47,116 bases of DNA from Opitutia bacterium UBA957 (GTDB lineage Bacteria; Verrucomicrobiota; Verrucomicrobiia; Opitutales; UBA953), in contig DBCN01000118.1 of the NCBI GenBank assembly GCA_002293065.1, positions 50,783 through 97,898 of the forward strand, given 5' to 3'. Positions 24,047 through 32,998 of this stretch are shown here, one piece after another (the first letter of the stretch is position 1; the number at the start of each line of letters is the position of its first letter). The translations under genes were made by a program, and so were the position numbers. The notes beneath the pieces are model-generated. The model was given only the letters and a program-made list of their open reading frames with translations. It was not told the DNA's origin and ran no database searches.

Positions 24047-24196
24047 TCGGGCCGGTCTCTTTCCCTGCGGTACGGTGACCATCCGGGCATGTTTGGAGGG
24101 GGAGGGCGGGTCGAAAGATGGGCTTCACGCCCGATATCGCACAAATAACCGTCAATTCTCGGTGGCATTGTTCCGTTCGGTTGCTATTTATCCGCC

Positions 24197-24763
24197 ATGT
24201 CTAAAACCACGCTCGTCCTCCTCCTCGCCCTCGGTCTCGGGGGTGGCTTCTTGATCGCCCGCTACGCTTTCCCGACTCCGGCTCCGGTGGTCGTCGAAGC
24301 GCCTAAGCCCACGGTACCCGAGCCGGTCGCGCCGGTCGCGAGGCCCCGTCCGGCTCGTCCGATCGAAGCCCCGGTCGCCGCGGTAAAGTCCGACGAGGAC
24401 ATCGCGAAAGAAGAATTCAAGGCCCGTGCCAAGGCCTTCGGTGAAGAAACCAAGAAGATGGTCGAAGAAATCGCCGGCGGCGACCAAGCCAAACTACAGC
24501 GCGCGATGTTCGCCGGCATGATGAAGCCCGAAGGCCAAGCCATCATGGCCGAAGCCCGTGAACTCGGCGAAGCCATGCGCAACGCCACTCCGGCTGACCG
24601 CGAAGCCCTGGGGCAGCGGGCCATCGCCCTCCGCGATCGGGCCATGAACGCCCTCCGCGCCGAGATGGCCGCCGTCAACAACCCCGCTCCGGCCGCTCCC
24701 GTCGCTCAGCCGGCCGAAACGGGTGCGCCTGCCGCCCAGCCTGCGCCGGTGATCATCATGTAA
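24197..24763 (+). CDS. Membrane-anchored Pro/Ala-rich protein, unknown function
   Basis: 188 residues: an N-terminal hydrophobic helix (LVLLLALGLGGGFLIARYAF), a Pro/Val-rich linker (about 27-65), a helical charged middle (about 66-155; KSDEDIAKEEFKARAKAFGE and following), and a Pro/Ala/Gln-rich C-terminus ending VIIM. It looks like a single-pass protein with a periplasmic helical domain. It is separated from the TonB operon by 150 bases holding nothing I can name apart from a TATTTA hexamer at 24185-24190 that may be a -10 element, so it is probably its own unit. A strong terminator follows at 24788. Confidence 0.75.
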   Translation: MSKTTLVLLLALGLGGGFLIARYAFPTPAPVVVEAPKPTVPEPVAPVARPRPARPIEAPVAAVKSDEDIAKEEFKARAKAFGEETKKMVEEIAGGDQAKLQRAMFAGMMKPEGQAIMAEARELGEAMRNATPADREALGQRAIALRDRAMNALRAEMAAVNNPAPAAPVAQPAETGAPAAQPAPVIIM

Positions 24764-24787
24764 GGCGGGCGGACGGCACCAAAGAAG

Positions 24788-24813
24788 AAGGGCCAGCTTG
24801 CGCTGGCCCTTTT
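24788..24813. terminator. Bidirectional rho-independent terminator before ilvC end
   Basis: AAGGGCCAGC (24788-24797) pairs perfectly with GCTGGCCCTT (24802-24811) around a TTGC tetraloop, followed by further T on the plus strand and preceded by an A-rich run that serves the minus strand. It lies between the convergent ends of the Pro/Ala-rich protein gene and ilvC. Confidence 0.9.
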
Positions 24814-24834
24814 GCTTGGCGGAGTGACCGACGC

Positions 24835-25872
<1,038 letters not shown>

Positions 25873-25894
25873 GGGTATTTGGTGGAAAAAGGGT

Positions 25895-26407
25895 TTACTT
25901 GGAGAGTTTCTTGAGGCCGCGGGACAGGGCGACGTTGCCGGTGCGGGCGGTCTCGAGGATGCCGTACGGGCTGATGAGGTCGAGGAAAGCGCCGATCTTG
26001 TTCTCGTTGCCGGTGAACTCGATGACGAGGGAATCGTGGGCGACGTCGACGACCTTGGCGCGGAAGAGGGCGGCGACTTCGAGGATCTCGGTGCGGGTCT
26101 TCTTGTCGCACTTCACCTTGCAGAGGATGAGCTCGCGGGCGACGTGGTCGACTTCCTCGCGGGAGAAATCGTGGACGGTGATGACGTTGATCAGCTTGTC
26201 CAGGGCCTTGACGCAACGGTCCAAGGCGGCGTCATCGGCGATGACGGTCGCGGTGATGCGGGAATAGGCCGGGTCGTGCGTCGGCCCGACATTCAGGGTC
26301 TCGATGTTGAAGCCTCGACCGGAAAGCATCCCGGCCACGCGAGCCAGGACGCCGAACTTGTTTTCGACGAGGGCGGAGAGCGTGTGCTTCTTCTTGGTGA
26401 GCGTCAT
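25895..26407 (-). CDS. ilvN: Acetolactate synthase small (regulatory) subunit
   Basis: Regulatory subunit of acetohydroxyacid synthase, which gives valine feedback inhibition and activates the catalytic IlvB/IlvI subunit. About 170 residues: an N-terminal ACT domain (HTLSALVENKFGVLARVAGM, then RGFNIETLNVGPT) that binds valine, and the C-terminal ALS_ss domain (VDHVARELILCKVKCD to the end). The start is the ATG at 26407; the frame is open to 26488 but that part is the tRNA gene. There is no ribosome-binding sequence. The catalytic ilvB gene, normally just upstream, is absent: a tRNA-Val gene ends 22 bases before the ATG instead. Confidence 0.95.
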   Translation of the reverse strand: MTLTKKKHTLSALVENKFGVLARVAGMLSGRGFNIETLNVGPTHDPAYSRITATVIADDAALDRCVKALDKLINVITVHDFSREEVDHVARELILCKVKCDKKTRTEILEVAALFRAKVVDVAHDSLVIEFTGNENKIGAFLDLISPYGILETARTGNVALSRGLKKLSK

Positions 26408-26429
26408 GGCGATGGTAAGGGTGAAAGGG

Positions 26430-26503
26430 TGGACGGAGAGGGACTCGAACCCACGACATTCTGCGTGTAAAGCAGACGCTCTAACCAACTGAGCTATCCA
26501 TCC
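26430..26503 (-). tRNA. tRNA-Val (anticodon UAC)
   Basis: The minus strand folds into a full cloverleaf. Acceptor GGATGGA/TCCGTCC pairs with one G-U. The D arm is GCTC-AGTTGGTTA-GAGC, the anticodon arm TCTGC-TTTACAC-GCAGA with anticodon TAC, the variable loop five bases, and the T arm GTGGG-TTCGAGT-CCCTC with one T-T mismatch. The discriminator base is A. The 3' CCA is not encoded (the DNA continues CCC), so the CCA-adding enzyme encoded at 27.2 kb is needed. It decodes GUA and probably other GUN valine codons. Confidence 0.96.
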
Positions 26504-26515
26504 GAGGGAGGGTTG

Positions 26516-26545
26516 GGTATAGGGAAGCCCCCCGCCTTTTGTCCA
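26516..26545 (-). promoter_or_regulatory. Sigma-70-type promoter for tRNA-Val-ilvN-ilvC
   Basis: On the minus strand TGGACA (26545-26540, 5 of 6 to consensus) is followed after 18 bases by TATACC (26521-26516, 4 of 6). Initiation would fall near 26509, about six bases before the tRNA 5' end. No second promoter fits in the 22 bases between the tRNA and ilvN, so this is the only visible promoter for ilvN-ilvC. Confidence 0.65.
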
Positions 26546-26604
26546 CTATGAAAACCACCCCCGATGCTTGCCCCAGGGGGCCTGAAGCCTTCATCATCGG
26601 AGCC

Positions 26605-26841
26605 ATGGACCCTGTCCGCATCCAACGTATCCGCCAAGCCCTGGAGGCGCTGACTTCTCCCGGGGTCGGGAAAGAGGCCCTTTTGGAGTCCCTAAAGGTG
26701 CTCGATGGGGAGGTTTCGCAGCCTAATTCCGGCCTGCCTGGCGACTTGGATCATTACCTGCGCCGTCGTTCCTACGAAAAGGCCTTGGTCTATTTGAATG
26801 GAGGAGCTCCCGGGGCCGGCACCTGCGGACGCGGCGCATGA
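26605..26841 (+). CDS. Small hypothetical protein upstream of the SUI1 gene
   Basis: About 78 residues from the ATG at 26605 (MDPVRIQRIRQALEALTSPG). The product is mostly helical and charged, with no signal or membrane segment; YLRRRSYEKALVYLNGG near the C-terminus looks like a tetratricopeptide-like helix pair but is too short to call. I prefer the 26605 start, which has GGAG just before it. An ATG at 26548 would add 19 residues and lies within three bases of the opposing tRNA promoter. Its stop overlaps the SUI1 gene ATG by four bases, which argues that it is real and co-expressed. I do not know the family. Confidence 0.65.
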   Translation: MDPVRIQRIRQALEALTSPGVGKEALLESLKVLDGEVSQPNSGLPGDLDHYLRRRSYEKALVYLNGGAPGAGTCGRGA

Positions 26842-27173
26842 ACGAGAACCCGTTCGATAAGCTCGACCCCTCGAGCCTTCCGCCCGGCCCGCCGCCCAAG
26901 CCGCTCGCGCCTGCCGCCAAGGCGAAGCCGAAACTCGGCAAAATCATCCTTCAGTACGAACGCGCCGGGCGTGGTGGCAAAGAGGTGACCATCCTCAAGG
27001 GACTCTGGTTGGAGTCTCAGGAAAATCGCATGCGCGAAGCGTTGCTCAAGGAGATGAAGCGCGCCCTCGGCACCGGCGGCGCGCTCGAGGCCCGCGAGAT
27101 CGTCCTGCAAGGCGATCGCCGCGAGACGGCGAAGGCTTGGCTGCTCAAGGAAGGTTTCACGACCAACCTGTGA
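26838..27173 (+). CDS. SUI1/eIF1-like translation initiation factor (YciH family)
   Basis: 111-residue protein of the SUI1 fold. A Pro/Ala/Lys-rich N-terminal tail (residues 1-33) precedes the domain, which shows ERAGRGGKEVTILKGL, then LLKEMKRALGTGGALEA, then EIVLQGDRRETAKAWLLKEG; these match the eIF1/YciH core. In E. coli YciH affects start-site fidelity and initiator selection on the 30S subunit and is not essential. It is coupled to the small gene before it by an ATGA overlap, and the CCA-adding enzyme follows after 47 bases. Given how few ribosome-binding sites this genome seems to have, an initiation factor of this kind may matter more here. Confidence 0.93.
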   Translation: MNENPFDKLDPSSLPPGPPPKPLAPAAKAKPKLGKIILQYERAGRGGKEVTILKGLWLESQENRMREALLKEMKRALGTGGALEAREIVLQGDRRETAKAWLLKEGFTTNL

Positions 27174-27220
27174 GTCCGAAAACCGCTCGCCTCCGCCGCC
27201 GCGAGCGGTAGGGTAGGGCC

Positions 27221-28618
27221 GTGTCCGCCGCCCAGCCCAACTTGATCGACCTGACGGGACCGCATGCGCCTGTCGCGGAGGTCTGCGCCTTGTTGCGCGC
27301 CGCCGGCGGTCGTCCGCTGCTCGTGGGGGGCTGCGTGCGCGATGCGCTCTTGGGCCTACCCATCGGCGAAATCGATATCGAAGTCTACGGTCTCGGCACC
27401 CGCCAGGTGGAGGCCGCCTTGCGTCGCCGCTTCGGCATCGTGACCGTCGGGGCGGCGTTCGGCGTGACGAAGGTGAAGGATCACCCCATCGACGTTTCGG
27501 TGCCGCGCCGCGAAAACCGGACCGGCGCCAAGCACACGGATTTCGATGTGCAGGCCGACCCGACGATGACGCCGAAGGACGCGGCGGAACGACGCGATTT
27601 CACCGCGAACGCCATCCTGTGGGATCCGGCGACGGGCGAGCTCATCGACCCTTGGGGCGGCGTGGCCGACCTGCAGCGGAAAGTCTTCCGCCACGTCTCC
27701 GCGAAGTTTTCCGAAGACCCCTTGCGCGTCCTGCGCGCGATGCAGTTCGCGGCGCGCTTCAACTTCGCGGTCGCGCCCGAAACCGTGGAGCTCTGCCGCG
27801 GCTTGACGCAGGAAGGCCTCCCGCCCGAGCGCTTGCTGGAGGAGTGGAAGAAGCTCCTCCTGCGCGGTCGGCAACCCTCCCGCGGGTTGCAGTTCCTCCA
27901 GGATTGCGGCTGGCTCCGTTTCTATCCCGGTCTGCAGGCCACCGTCGACGTGCCCCAGGATCCCGTCTGGCATCCCGAAGGCTGCGTGTGGACGCATACG
28001 CGGCTGTGCCTCGACGCTTTCGCGGCCGAGCGCACGGGCAATGATGATGAGGACCTGATCGTCGGTTTGGCGGTGCTCTTGCACGACTTGGGCAAAGCGA
28101 CGACGACCAAGAAGGAAGCCGATGATCGCTGGCATGCCTACGGCCACGAGGCCGCCAGCGTGCCGTTGGCCGAAGCCTTCCTCGCCCAGCTCACCCGGGA
28201 AGTGAAGTTGATCGAGTCCGTCTTGCCGCTCGTCCGCTGGCACGCGCAGCCCCATGAACTCCACAAGGCGCAAGCCGGCGAGGGCGCCGTCCGCCGCCTC
28301 GCCAACAAGGTCGGCCGGATCGACCGCCTCGTGCGCGTCGATTCCGCCGATCGCAAGGGCCGCAATCAGGAGTGGCGGCACGAGCCCTCACCGCAAGGCG
28401 TGTGGCTGCTGGAGATGGCGGCCAAGCTCAACATCCAGGACTCGATGCCCAAGCGCATCCTCTTGGGGCGGCACCTCATCGCGTCCGGCTACAAGCCCGC
28501 CGGCTGGTTCTCCGAAGTGCTCGATGAGGCCTTTGAGGCCCAAATGGACGGGGTTTTCGTCGATGAGGCGACCGGCCTCGTCTGGCTGCAGGAACGCATG
28601 GCCCGCCGCGCGGTCTAA
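27221..28618 (+). CDS. cca: CCA-adding tRNA nucleotidyltransferase with HD domain
   Basis: Adds or repairs the 3' CCA of tRNAs without a nucleic acid template. Class II nucleotidyltransferase fold: VGGCVRDALLG near residues 36-46, the metal-binding pair in IGEIDIEVYG, RRDFTANAIL near 123 (nucleotide ribose recognition), and DPLRVLRAMQFAARF in the neck. An HD phosphohydrolase domain follows (HDLGKATTTKKE near 288). 465 residues with a GTG start; no ATG is better placed. It resembles bacterial enzymes that add the whole CCA; a poly(A) polymerase is the main alternative and is hard to exclude by eye. Relevant here: the neighbouring tRNA-Val has no encoded CCA. Confidence 0.92.
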   Translation: MSAAQPNLIDLTGPHAPVAEVCALLRAAGGRPLLVGGCVRDALLGLPIGEIDIEVYGLGTRQVEAALRRRFGIVTVGAAFGVTKVKDHPIDVSVPRRENRTGAKHTDFDVQADPTMTPKDAAERRDFTANAILWDPATGELIDPWGGVADLQRKVFRHVSAKFSEDPLRVLRAMQFAARFNFAVAPETVELCRGLTQEGLPPERLLEEWKKLLLRGRQPSRGLQFLQDCGWLRFYPGLQATVDVPQDPVWHPEGCVWTHTRLCLDAFAAERTGNDDEDLIVGLAVLLHDLGKATTTKKEADDRWHAYGHEAASVPLAEAFLAQLTREVKLIESVLPLVRWHAQPHELHKAQAGEGAVRRLANKVGRIDRLVRVDSADRKGRNQEWRHEPSPQGVWLLEMAAKLNIQDSMPKRILLGRHLIASGYKPAGWFSEVLDEAFEAQMDGVFVDEATGLVWLQERMARRAV

Positions 28619-28624
28619 CCCCTT

Positions 28625-29098
28625 ATGGCAAATCCCACGCAAGGCCTTCCCGCCCTCCTGACGACATCGCCGGATTGGAACGCCGTCCTCGCCCAGGTGC
28701 TCCGGAACTTCGGTTGCGTCACCGGCACGATCCATCGCACCGATCCCGCGACGGGTCTGCTCAGGCTGATCGCGCATCAAGGGATTCCGCCCCAAGTGCT
28801 GCCCATGTTGTTGCCGAAGATCGACAACATCCCCTTCGGCAAGGGCATCGCCGGTTGCGCCGCCCAACGCCAGGAAGCCGTCCAGCTGTGCAACCTGCAG
28901 GAAGACCTCGGTGGTGTGGCCAAGCCCGATGCGCGCAAGACCGACGTGCAAGGCGCCCTCGCGGTGCCGATGGTCACGCCGGACGGCAAGGTGATCGGCG
29001 TCCTCGGCATCGGCAAGATGTCCCCCTACGAGTTTTCCGAAGCGGAATCGGCGGAGCTGTCCGCCTGTGCGGCTTTGATGCAAGCGTTTCTGGCCTAG
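28625..29098 (+). CDS. GAF-domain protein
   Basis: Single GAF domain, 157 residues. Visible elements are LRNFGCVTGTIHR, then IPFGKGIAGCAAQRQEAVQ, then DVQGALAVPMVTPDGKVIGVLGIG, in the order of stand-alone GAF proteins. Free methionine-R-sulfoxide reductase has the same fold, but its three-cysteine pattern is not clearly present: only the Cys in GIAGCAA and QLCN lie in the right area. Ligand or catalysis is therefore open. It starts 6 bases after the CCA-enzyme stop, so it is probably co-transcribed with it. Confidence 0.85.
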   Translation: MANPTQGLPALLTTSPDWNAVLAQVLRNFGCVTGTIHRTDPATGLLRLIAHQGIPPQVLPMLLPKIDNIPFGKGIAGCAAQRQEAVQLCNLQEDLGGVAKPDARKTDVQGALAVPMVTPDGKVIGVLGIGKMSPYEFSEAESAELSACAALMQAFLA

Positions 29099-29181
29099 GT
29101 TTTAACGCTCAGTTTCCATTAGGTAATAAACACCACTACATCGCGGTGGACGAATCTCCATCGGTTTCGACGCTGGGTGGT

Positions 29182-30051
29182 ATGAAACCATTCATCCTCT
29201 GCTTGTTTTTGTCCGTCGTCGTAGCCCGAGCTGAACTCATCCGCGGGCAGGTGGAATTGGCCGGCGTGAAGGGAGCGATCACGGCGCGGTCGACCTTTGA
29301 TCAAGTCGCCCGGTCCCTCAACGCTGGCGATGCGGTTCGGGAGGATGATGAACTTGAGACGCCGTCGGATGGAGCCGCCGAACTGTTCTTCTCCAATGGG
29401 GTTAAGATCCTCGTCTCTCCTGGTACGAAGCTTCGCTTGGCGATGTTTCGGCAGGTGAAAATGCCTCGGCCCGGGCGCATCCGTGAGACGGGTGAGCTTC
29501 CCGATGACGGCTCTCTCGTCGATCTTGTGCTCGGCGCCGGGAAGGTGACGATCGTATGCCCGCCCCTGCAGGCACGTTCGCTGGTCTCGGTGCGGACGCC
29601 TCAGGGCCGTTCCGATTTGCGCCGTGAAGGGGTGTACGAATTGAGTTTTGAGCGTGCTTCCAGCGGCGAGTTGGTCGCGCAGAGCTTGGTCTTGGCGGGG
29701 TCTTTGAAGTTCACACCCGTGGGTAAGGGCAAATCTCTCAATATCGAGTCCAACAATAAGCTGCTGATTACCTCGGACTTAGCCGCACCGACGCAAGTCG
29801 TGCTCGAAAAGCTAAAGATGGAGTCGGGCGAAGTGGAAGGAAGGCTCAAGGGGGTTGTCTTCGACCCGTCCTCCGAGCTGGTTTCGCCCTTGGCACCGCG
29901 TGGCCCGGCGATTGCTCCGCCAGTACCGAGCACCGGGGCGACGTTTACAAATCAACGTGGTCCGACTCAGTCCGAAAACATTTTGGAAAAAGTGACTCGG
30001 GAGGTGCTCGATCGTCAGGCCCAGACGAATCCATCGCCGACCGGCGGTTGA
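29182..30051 (+). CDS. Secreted FecR-domain protein
   Basis: 289-residue exported protein. Signal peptide MKPFILCLFLSVVVARA, then a FecR-like beta domain: LNAGDAVREDDELETPSDGAAEL, FFSNGVKILVSPGTKLRL, and LVLGAGKVTIVCPP. The second half has more beta-type repeats and a Pro/Thr-rich tail. FecR domains sense or bind at the cell surface and periplasm; without a transmembrane helix or a sigma-factor gene next door this is not a FecI/FecR regulator. The start is the ATG at 29182; a candidate promoter (TTAACG at 29102, 16 bases, TAATAA) precedes it. Base use is visibly less GC-biased than in neighbouring genes, hinting at different ancestry. It ends one base from the convergent uvrA-like gene. Confidence 0.82.
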   Translation: MKPFILCLFLSVVVARAELIRGQVELAGVKGAITARSTFDQVARSLNAGDAVREDDELETPSDGAAELFFSNGVKILVSPGTKLRLAMFRQVKMPRPGRIRETGELPDDGSLVDLVLGAGKVTIVCPPLQARSLVSVRTPQGRSDLRREGVYELSFERASSGELVAQSLVLAGSLKFTPVGKGKSLNIESNNKLLITSDLAAPTQVVLEKLKMESGEVEGRLKGVVFDPSSELVSPLAPRGPAIAPPVPSTGATFTNQRGPTQSENILEKVTREVLDRQAQTNPSPTGG

Positions 30052-30052
30052 T

Positions 30053-32896
30053 TCAGGGCTGCTGGATGGCCCGTCCGGTGGGGGACGCCTTGCAACGCAC
30101 CAAGCCGGCGGGCTCGCCTTCGTAAACAAGCTGTCCGCCCTTAGCTCCACCCACCGGTCCCAGTTCAAGTACCCAGTCGGCGGCGAGGATGACGTCGGCA
30201 TGGTGCTCGATGACGATGAGGGTTGCACCTGCATCGCGGAGTCGTTCGAGCAGTTTCAGGAGTTTGGCGATATCGTCCCAGTGCAGTCCGGTCGTCGGCT
30301 CGTCGAGGACGTAGAGGCGGCCGGAATGGTCGCGCCGGGAGAGTTCGGAGGCCAACTTGAGGCGCTGGGCTTCGCCGCCGGAGAGGGTGTTGGCCGCTTG
30401 CCCGAGTTTGAGGTAGCCGAGCCCGACTTCTTCGAGGGTGCGTAGTTTTTCAGCCAAACGGGGCTGGGCCTTGAAGATTTCCACCGCTTCCGTGACGGTC
30501 AGGTGAAGGGCTTCGGCGATGCTCAATCCCTTGAAGCGTACTTCGAGGGTCTCGCGGTTGAAGCGCCGGCCCGCGCAGCTCGGGCAATCGACGAAGGTCT
30601 CGCCGAGGAACTGCATGTCGAGCGCCACCGAGCCTTCGCCCGCGCAGGTCTCACATCGCCCGCCCCGGACGTTGAAACTGAAGCGTCCCGGGCCGTAGCC
30701 GCGGACTTTCGCGAGCGGGAGCGCGGACCAGAGATCGCGCAGCAGGTCCATGATGCCGGTGAACGTCGCCGGGTTCGAACGCGGGCTGCGGCCGATCGGC
30801 TCCTGGTCGACCGACGTGAAGGCGACGATTTTGTCGAGCCCTTCGATGCCCGCGTGCCGGCCCGGGACGAGCTTGGCGCCGTTGATCTTGCGGGCCGCCG
30901 CCGCCGACAGGATGTCGATGGCCAAGGTACTCTTGCCGGAGCCGGAGACGCCGCAGACCGCCGTGAGGTTGCCGATCGGGAAACGTGCGGTCACGTCCTT
31001 GAGGTTGTTCTCCGTCGCGCCCTTGATGACGAGGTGGGTTTTGCCGACGGGTTTCTTTTTGATGAGTCCGGCCAGGGTGGCCCGGCCGGACAGATAGGCG
31101 CCCGTCCGGGAGGTCGCGTGTTGGCCGCAGGCGGTGGGTGTTCCCGTGAAGATGACGCGGCCGCCTTGGACCCCGGCGCCGGGACCCATCTCGACCAGGT
31201 GGTCGGCGGCGAGCATCATGTCGCGGTCGTGTTCAACCACGACGAGCGTATTGCCGAGGTCGCGGAGATTCTTGAGCGATCCGATGAGCCGTCCGTGGTC
31301 GGAGGGATGGAGCCCGATGCTCGGTTCGTCCAGGACGTAGGTGACGCCGACGAGTCCGAGCCCCAGTTGCGTGGCGAGGCGCACGCGTTGAGCTTCGCCG
31401 CCGGAGAGCGAGCCGACCTCGCGGTCGAGCGTCAGGTACGTCAAGCCAGCGTCGTTGAGGAAGTTCAGCCGTTGTTCGAGCCCGCGTCGGGCTTCTTCGG
31501 CGGGCATGACGGCCGGGTGGGTGGCGAGCGACTTCGTGAAGGCCAGCGCTTCCGGAATCGTGAGCGCCAAGAAGTCGGCCATGTTCAGGCCGGCGAGGCG
31601 CAGCGACAGGGCCGCGGGCGCGAGGCGCTTGCCCTGGCATCCGCTGCACGTTGAGCCCGCCTGGAAGTGAAGCAGGCGTTGGCGGAGGGATTCCCCGGTC
31701 GTCGTGCGGAAGGCTTGTTCGAGTTCGGCGAACATCCCGCTCCAGAACACATCGACCGGCTTGCGACCCTTGACGGGTGGGAGCAGGTAGGTGCGCTTGG
31801 GATCGCCGTGCAGCAAGATTGAGCGCGTGGCGGCGGGGAGGTCCTTCCAGGGCTTCTTGAGGTCGAACGGAATCTGCTCGGACAACGCCCGCGTGATGGC
31901 GTTGCGGCGGATGAGCACCTTGCGCGTGCCGCACTTCCAGGGCTTGACGACGCCATCGTTCAGGGAGAGCGATTCATCGAGGATGGCTAGCCCTTCTTGA
32001 AACCGGAGTTGCCGACCAAGTCCGCCGCAATCCGGGCAGGCGCCGCTCGGGTGGTTATGCGAAAGCCCCCGTGGATTCAGGGACTCGTAGGTTTCGCCGC
32101 AATGTTCGCAGGCGAGATGCAGCGAGAGCGGGTGTTCTTGCCAAAGGCCGCCCGCGGTTTCGGCCAAGACCAGCGCGCGGTGCCGGCCCTCCCGGAAGGC
32201 CAACTCCAAGGAGTCGGCCAGGCGGCTGCGTTGGTCGGGACCGGCGACGATGCGGTCGACGACGACTTCCAGCGTCATCGGGTCGCGCCCCTTGAGCACG
32301 CCCTCGGCTTCTTCCAGGGTGACGACCATGCCTTCGACCCGCAGGCGCGTGAAGCCGCGGCGGCCGAGGTCGGCGGCGGCCTCGAGCAAGACCGACGGCT
32401 TATCCTTCGCCACCGGGGCGATCACCATGAGGCGCGTGCCGGCCGGGAGCGCTTCGAGGGACTGGAGGTTGTCGTCGAGCGAGCGTCGGCGGACAGGGTG
32501 CCCATCCTTGAGGCAGGTGCGTTCCCCGGCCAGGATCCAGAGCGGTCGAGCATGATCGGCGATTTCCGTGAGCGTGGCGACGGTCGAACGTGGGTTCGTG
32601 TTGCCGCCTGTTCTTTGCGCGATGGCGACGACGGGGGAAAGCCCGCGGATGAAGTCGACGTCCGGCCGGGAAACCGATTCGAGCAGGCCTCGCGCTTTGG
32701 CGGAGAGCGATTCGAGGTATTGGCGGGAGCCCTCGGCGTGCAGCGTATCGAACGCGAGGGAGGACTTGCCCGAGCCGCTGACCCCGGTGATCACCGTCAA
32801 CTGATGACGCGGAATGGCCAGTTCCACATCCTTGAGGTTGTGGGTACGGGCGCCTTTGATGTGGATGGCGGAGCTCAGGGTAGGGGATAATGCCAA
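30053..32896 (-). CDS. UvrA-family excinuclease ATPase (divergent or paralogous)
   Basis: DNA-damage-recognition ABC ATPase of the UvrA family, about 947 residues, close to E. coli UvrA. First half: GVSGSGKSSLAFDTLHAEG (Walker A), a UvrB-binding-type region, zinc module CEHC to CPDC, CSGCQGKRL, LSGGEAQRVRLATQLG, YVLDEPSIGLH. Second half: GVSGSGKSTLAIDIL, SVDQEPIGRSPRSNPATFTG, zinc module CETC to CPSC, LSGGEAQRLKLA, LDEPTTGLH. Unusual: the RLFSFN stretch before the first zinc module is GLSHNH, and several core positions differ, so a second UvrA copy is likely. The start is TTG at 32896 with GAGGG five bases upstream; the open frame to 33223 overlaps the divergent SGNH gene and is not coding. 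Confidence 0.88.
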   Translation of the reverse strand: MALSPTLSSAIHIKGARTHNLKDVELAIPRHQLTVITGVSGSGKSSLAFDTLHAEGSRQYLESLSAKARGLLESVSRPDVDFIRGLSPVVAIAQRTGGNTNPRSTVATLTEIADHARPLWILAGERTCLKDGHPVRRRSLDDNLQSLEALPAGTRLMVIAPVAKDKPSVLLEAAADLGRRGFTRLRVEGMVVTLEEAEGVLKGRDPMTLEVVVDRIVAGPDQRSRLADSLELAFREGRHRALVLAETAGGLWQEHPLSLHLACEHCGETYESLNPRGLSHNHPSGACPDCGGLGRQLRFQEGLAILDESLSLNDGVVKPWKCGTRKVLIRRNAITRALSEQIPFDLKKPWKDLPAATRSILLHGDPKRTYLLPPVKGRKPVDVFWSGMFAELEQAFRTTTGESLRQRLLHFQAGSTCSGCQGKRLAPAALSLRLAGLNMADFLALTIPEALAFTKSLATHPAVMPAEEARRGLEQRLNFLNDAGLTYLTLDREVGSLSGGEAQRVRLATQLGLGLVGVTYVLDEPSIGLHPSDHGRLIGSLKNLRDLGNTLVVVEHDRDMMLAADHLVEMGPGAGVQGGRVIFTGTPTACGQHATSRTGAYLSGRATLAGLIKKKPVGKTHLVIKGATENNLKDVTARFPIGNLTAVCGVSGSGKSTLAIDILSAAAARKINGAKLVPGRHAGIEGLDKIVAFTSVDQEPIGRSPRSNPATFTGIMDLLRDLWSALPLAKVRGYGPGRFSFNVRGGRCETCAGEGSVALDMQFLGETFVDCPSCAGRRFNRETLEVRFKGLSIAEALHLTVTEAVEIFKAQPRLAEKLRTLEEVGLGYLKLGQAANTLSGGEAQRLKLASELSRRDHSGRLYVLDEPTTGLHWDDIAKLLKLLERLRDAGATLIVIEHHADVILAADWVLELGPVGGAKGGQLVYEGEPAGLVRCKASPTGRAIQQP

Positions 32897-32998
32897 GCTT
32901 GCCCTCGGGGAGAAGCGTGAAGATGCGTTTCGTCGGGTCGTTAATAACTCTCCCCTTTTGCCCTTTCCCGTCCTTGGCCGACCTGTCAGTTTGGCGGG

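Noticed and set aside
24047..24196. Possible small RNA or riboswitch in the gap after the TonB operon
   Set aside because: I found no stable paired structure, terminator or known aptamer pattern in these 150 bases.
26408..26603. T-box or leader-peptide attenuator for the ilv genes
   Set aside because: Only 22 bases separate the tRNA gene from ilvN, too short for a T-box or attenuator, and no Val/Leu/Ile-rich leader peptide precedes the tRNA.
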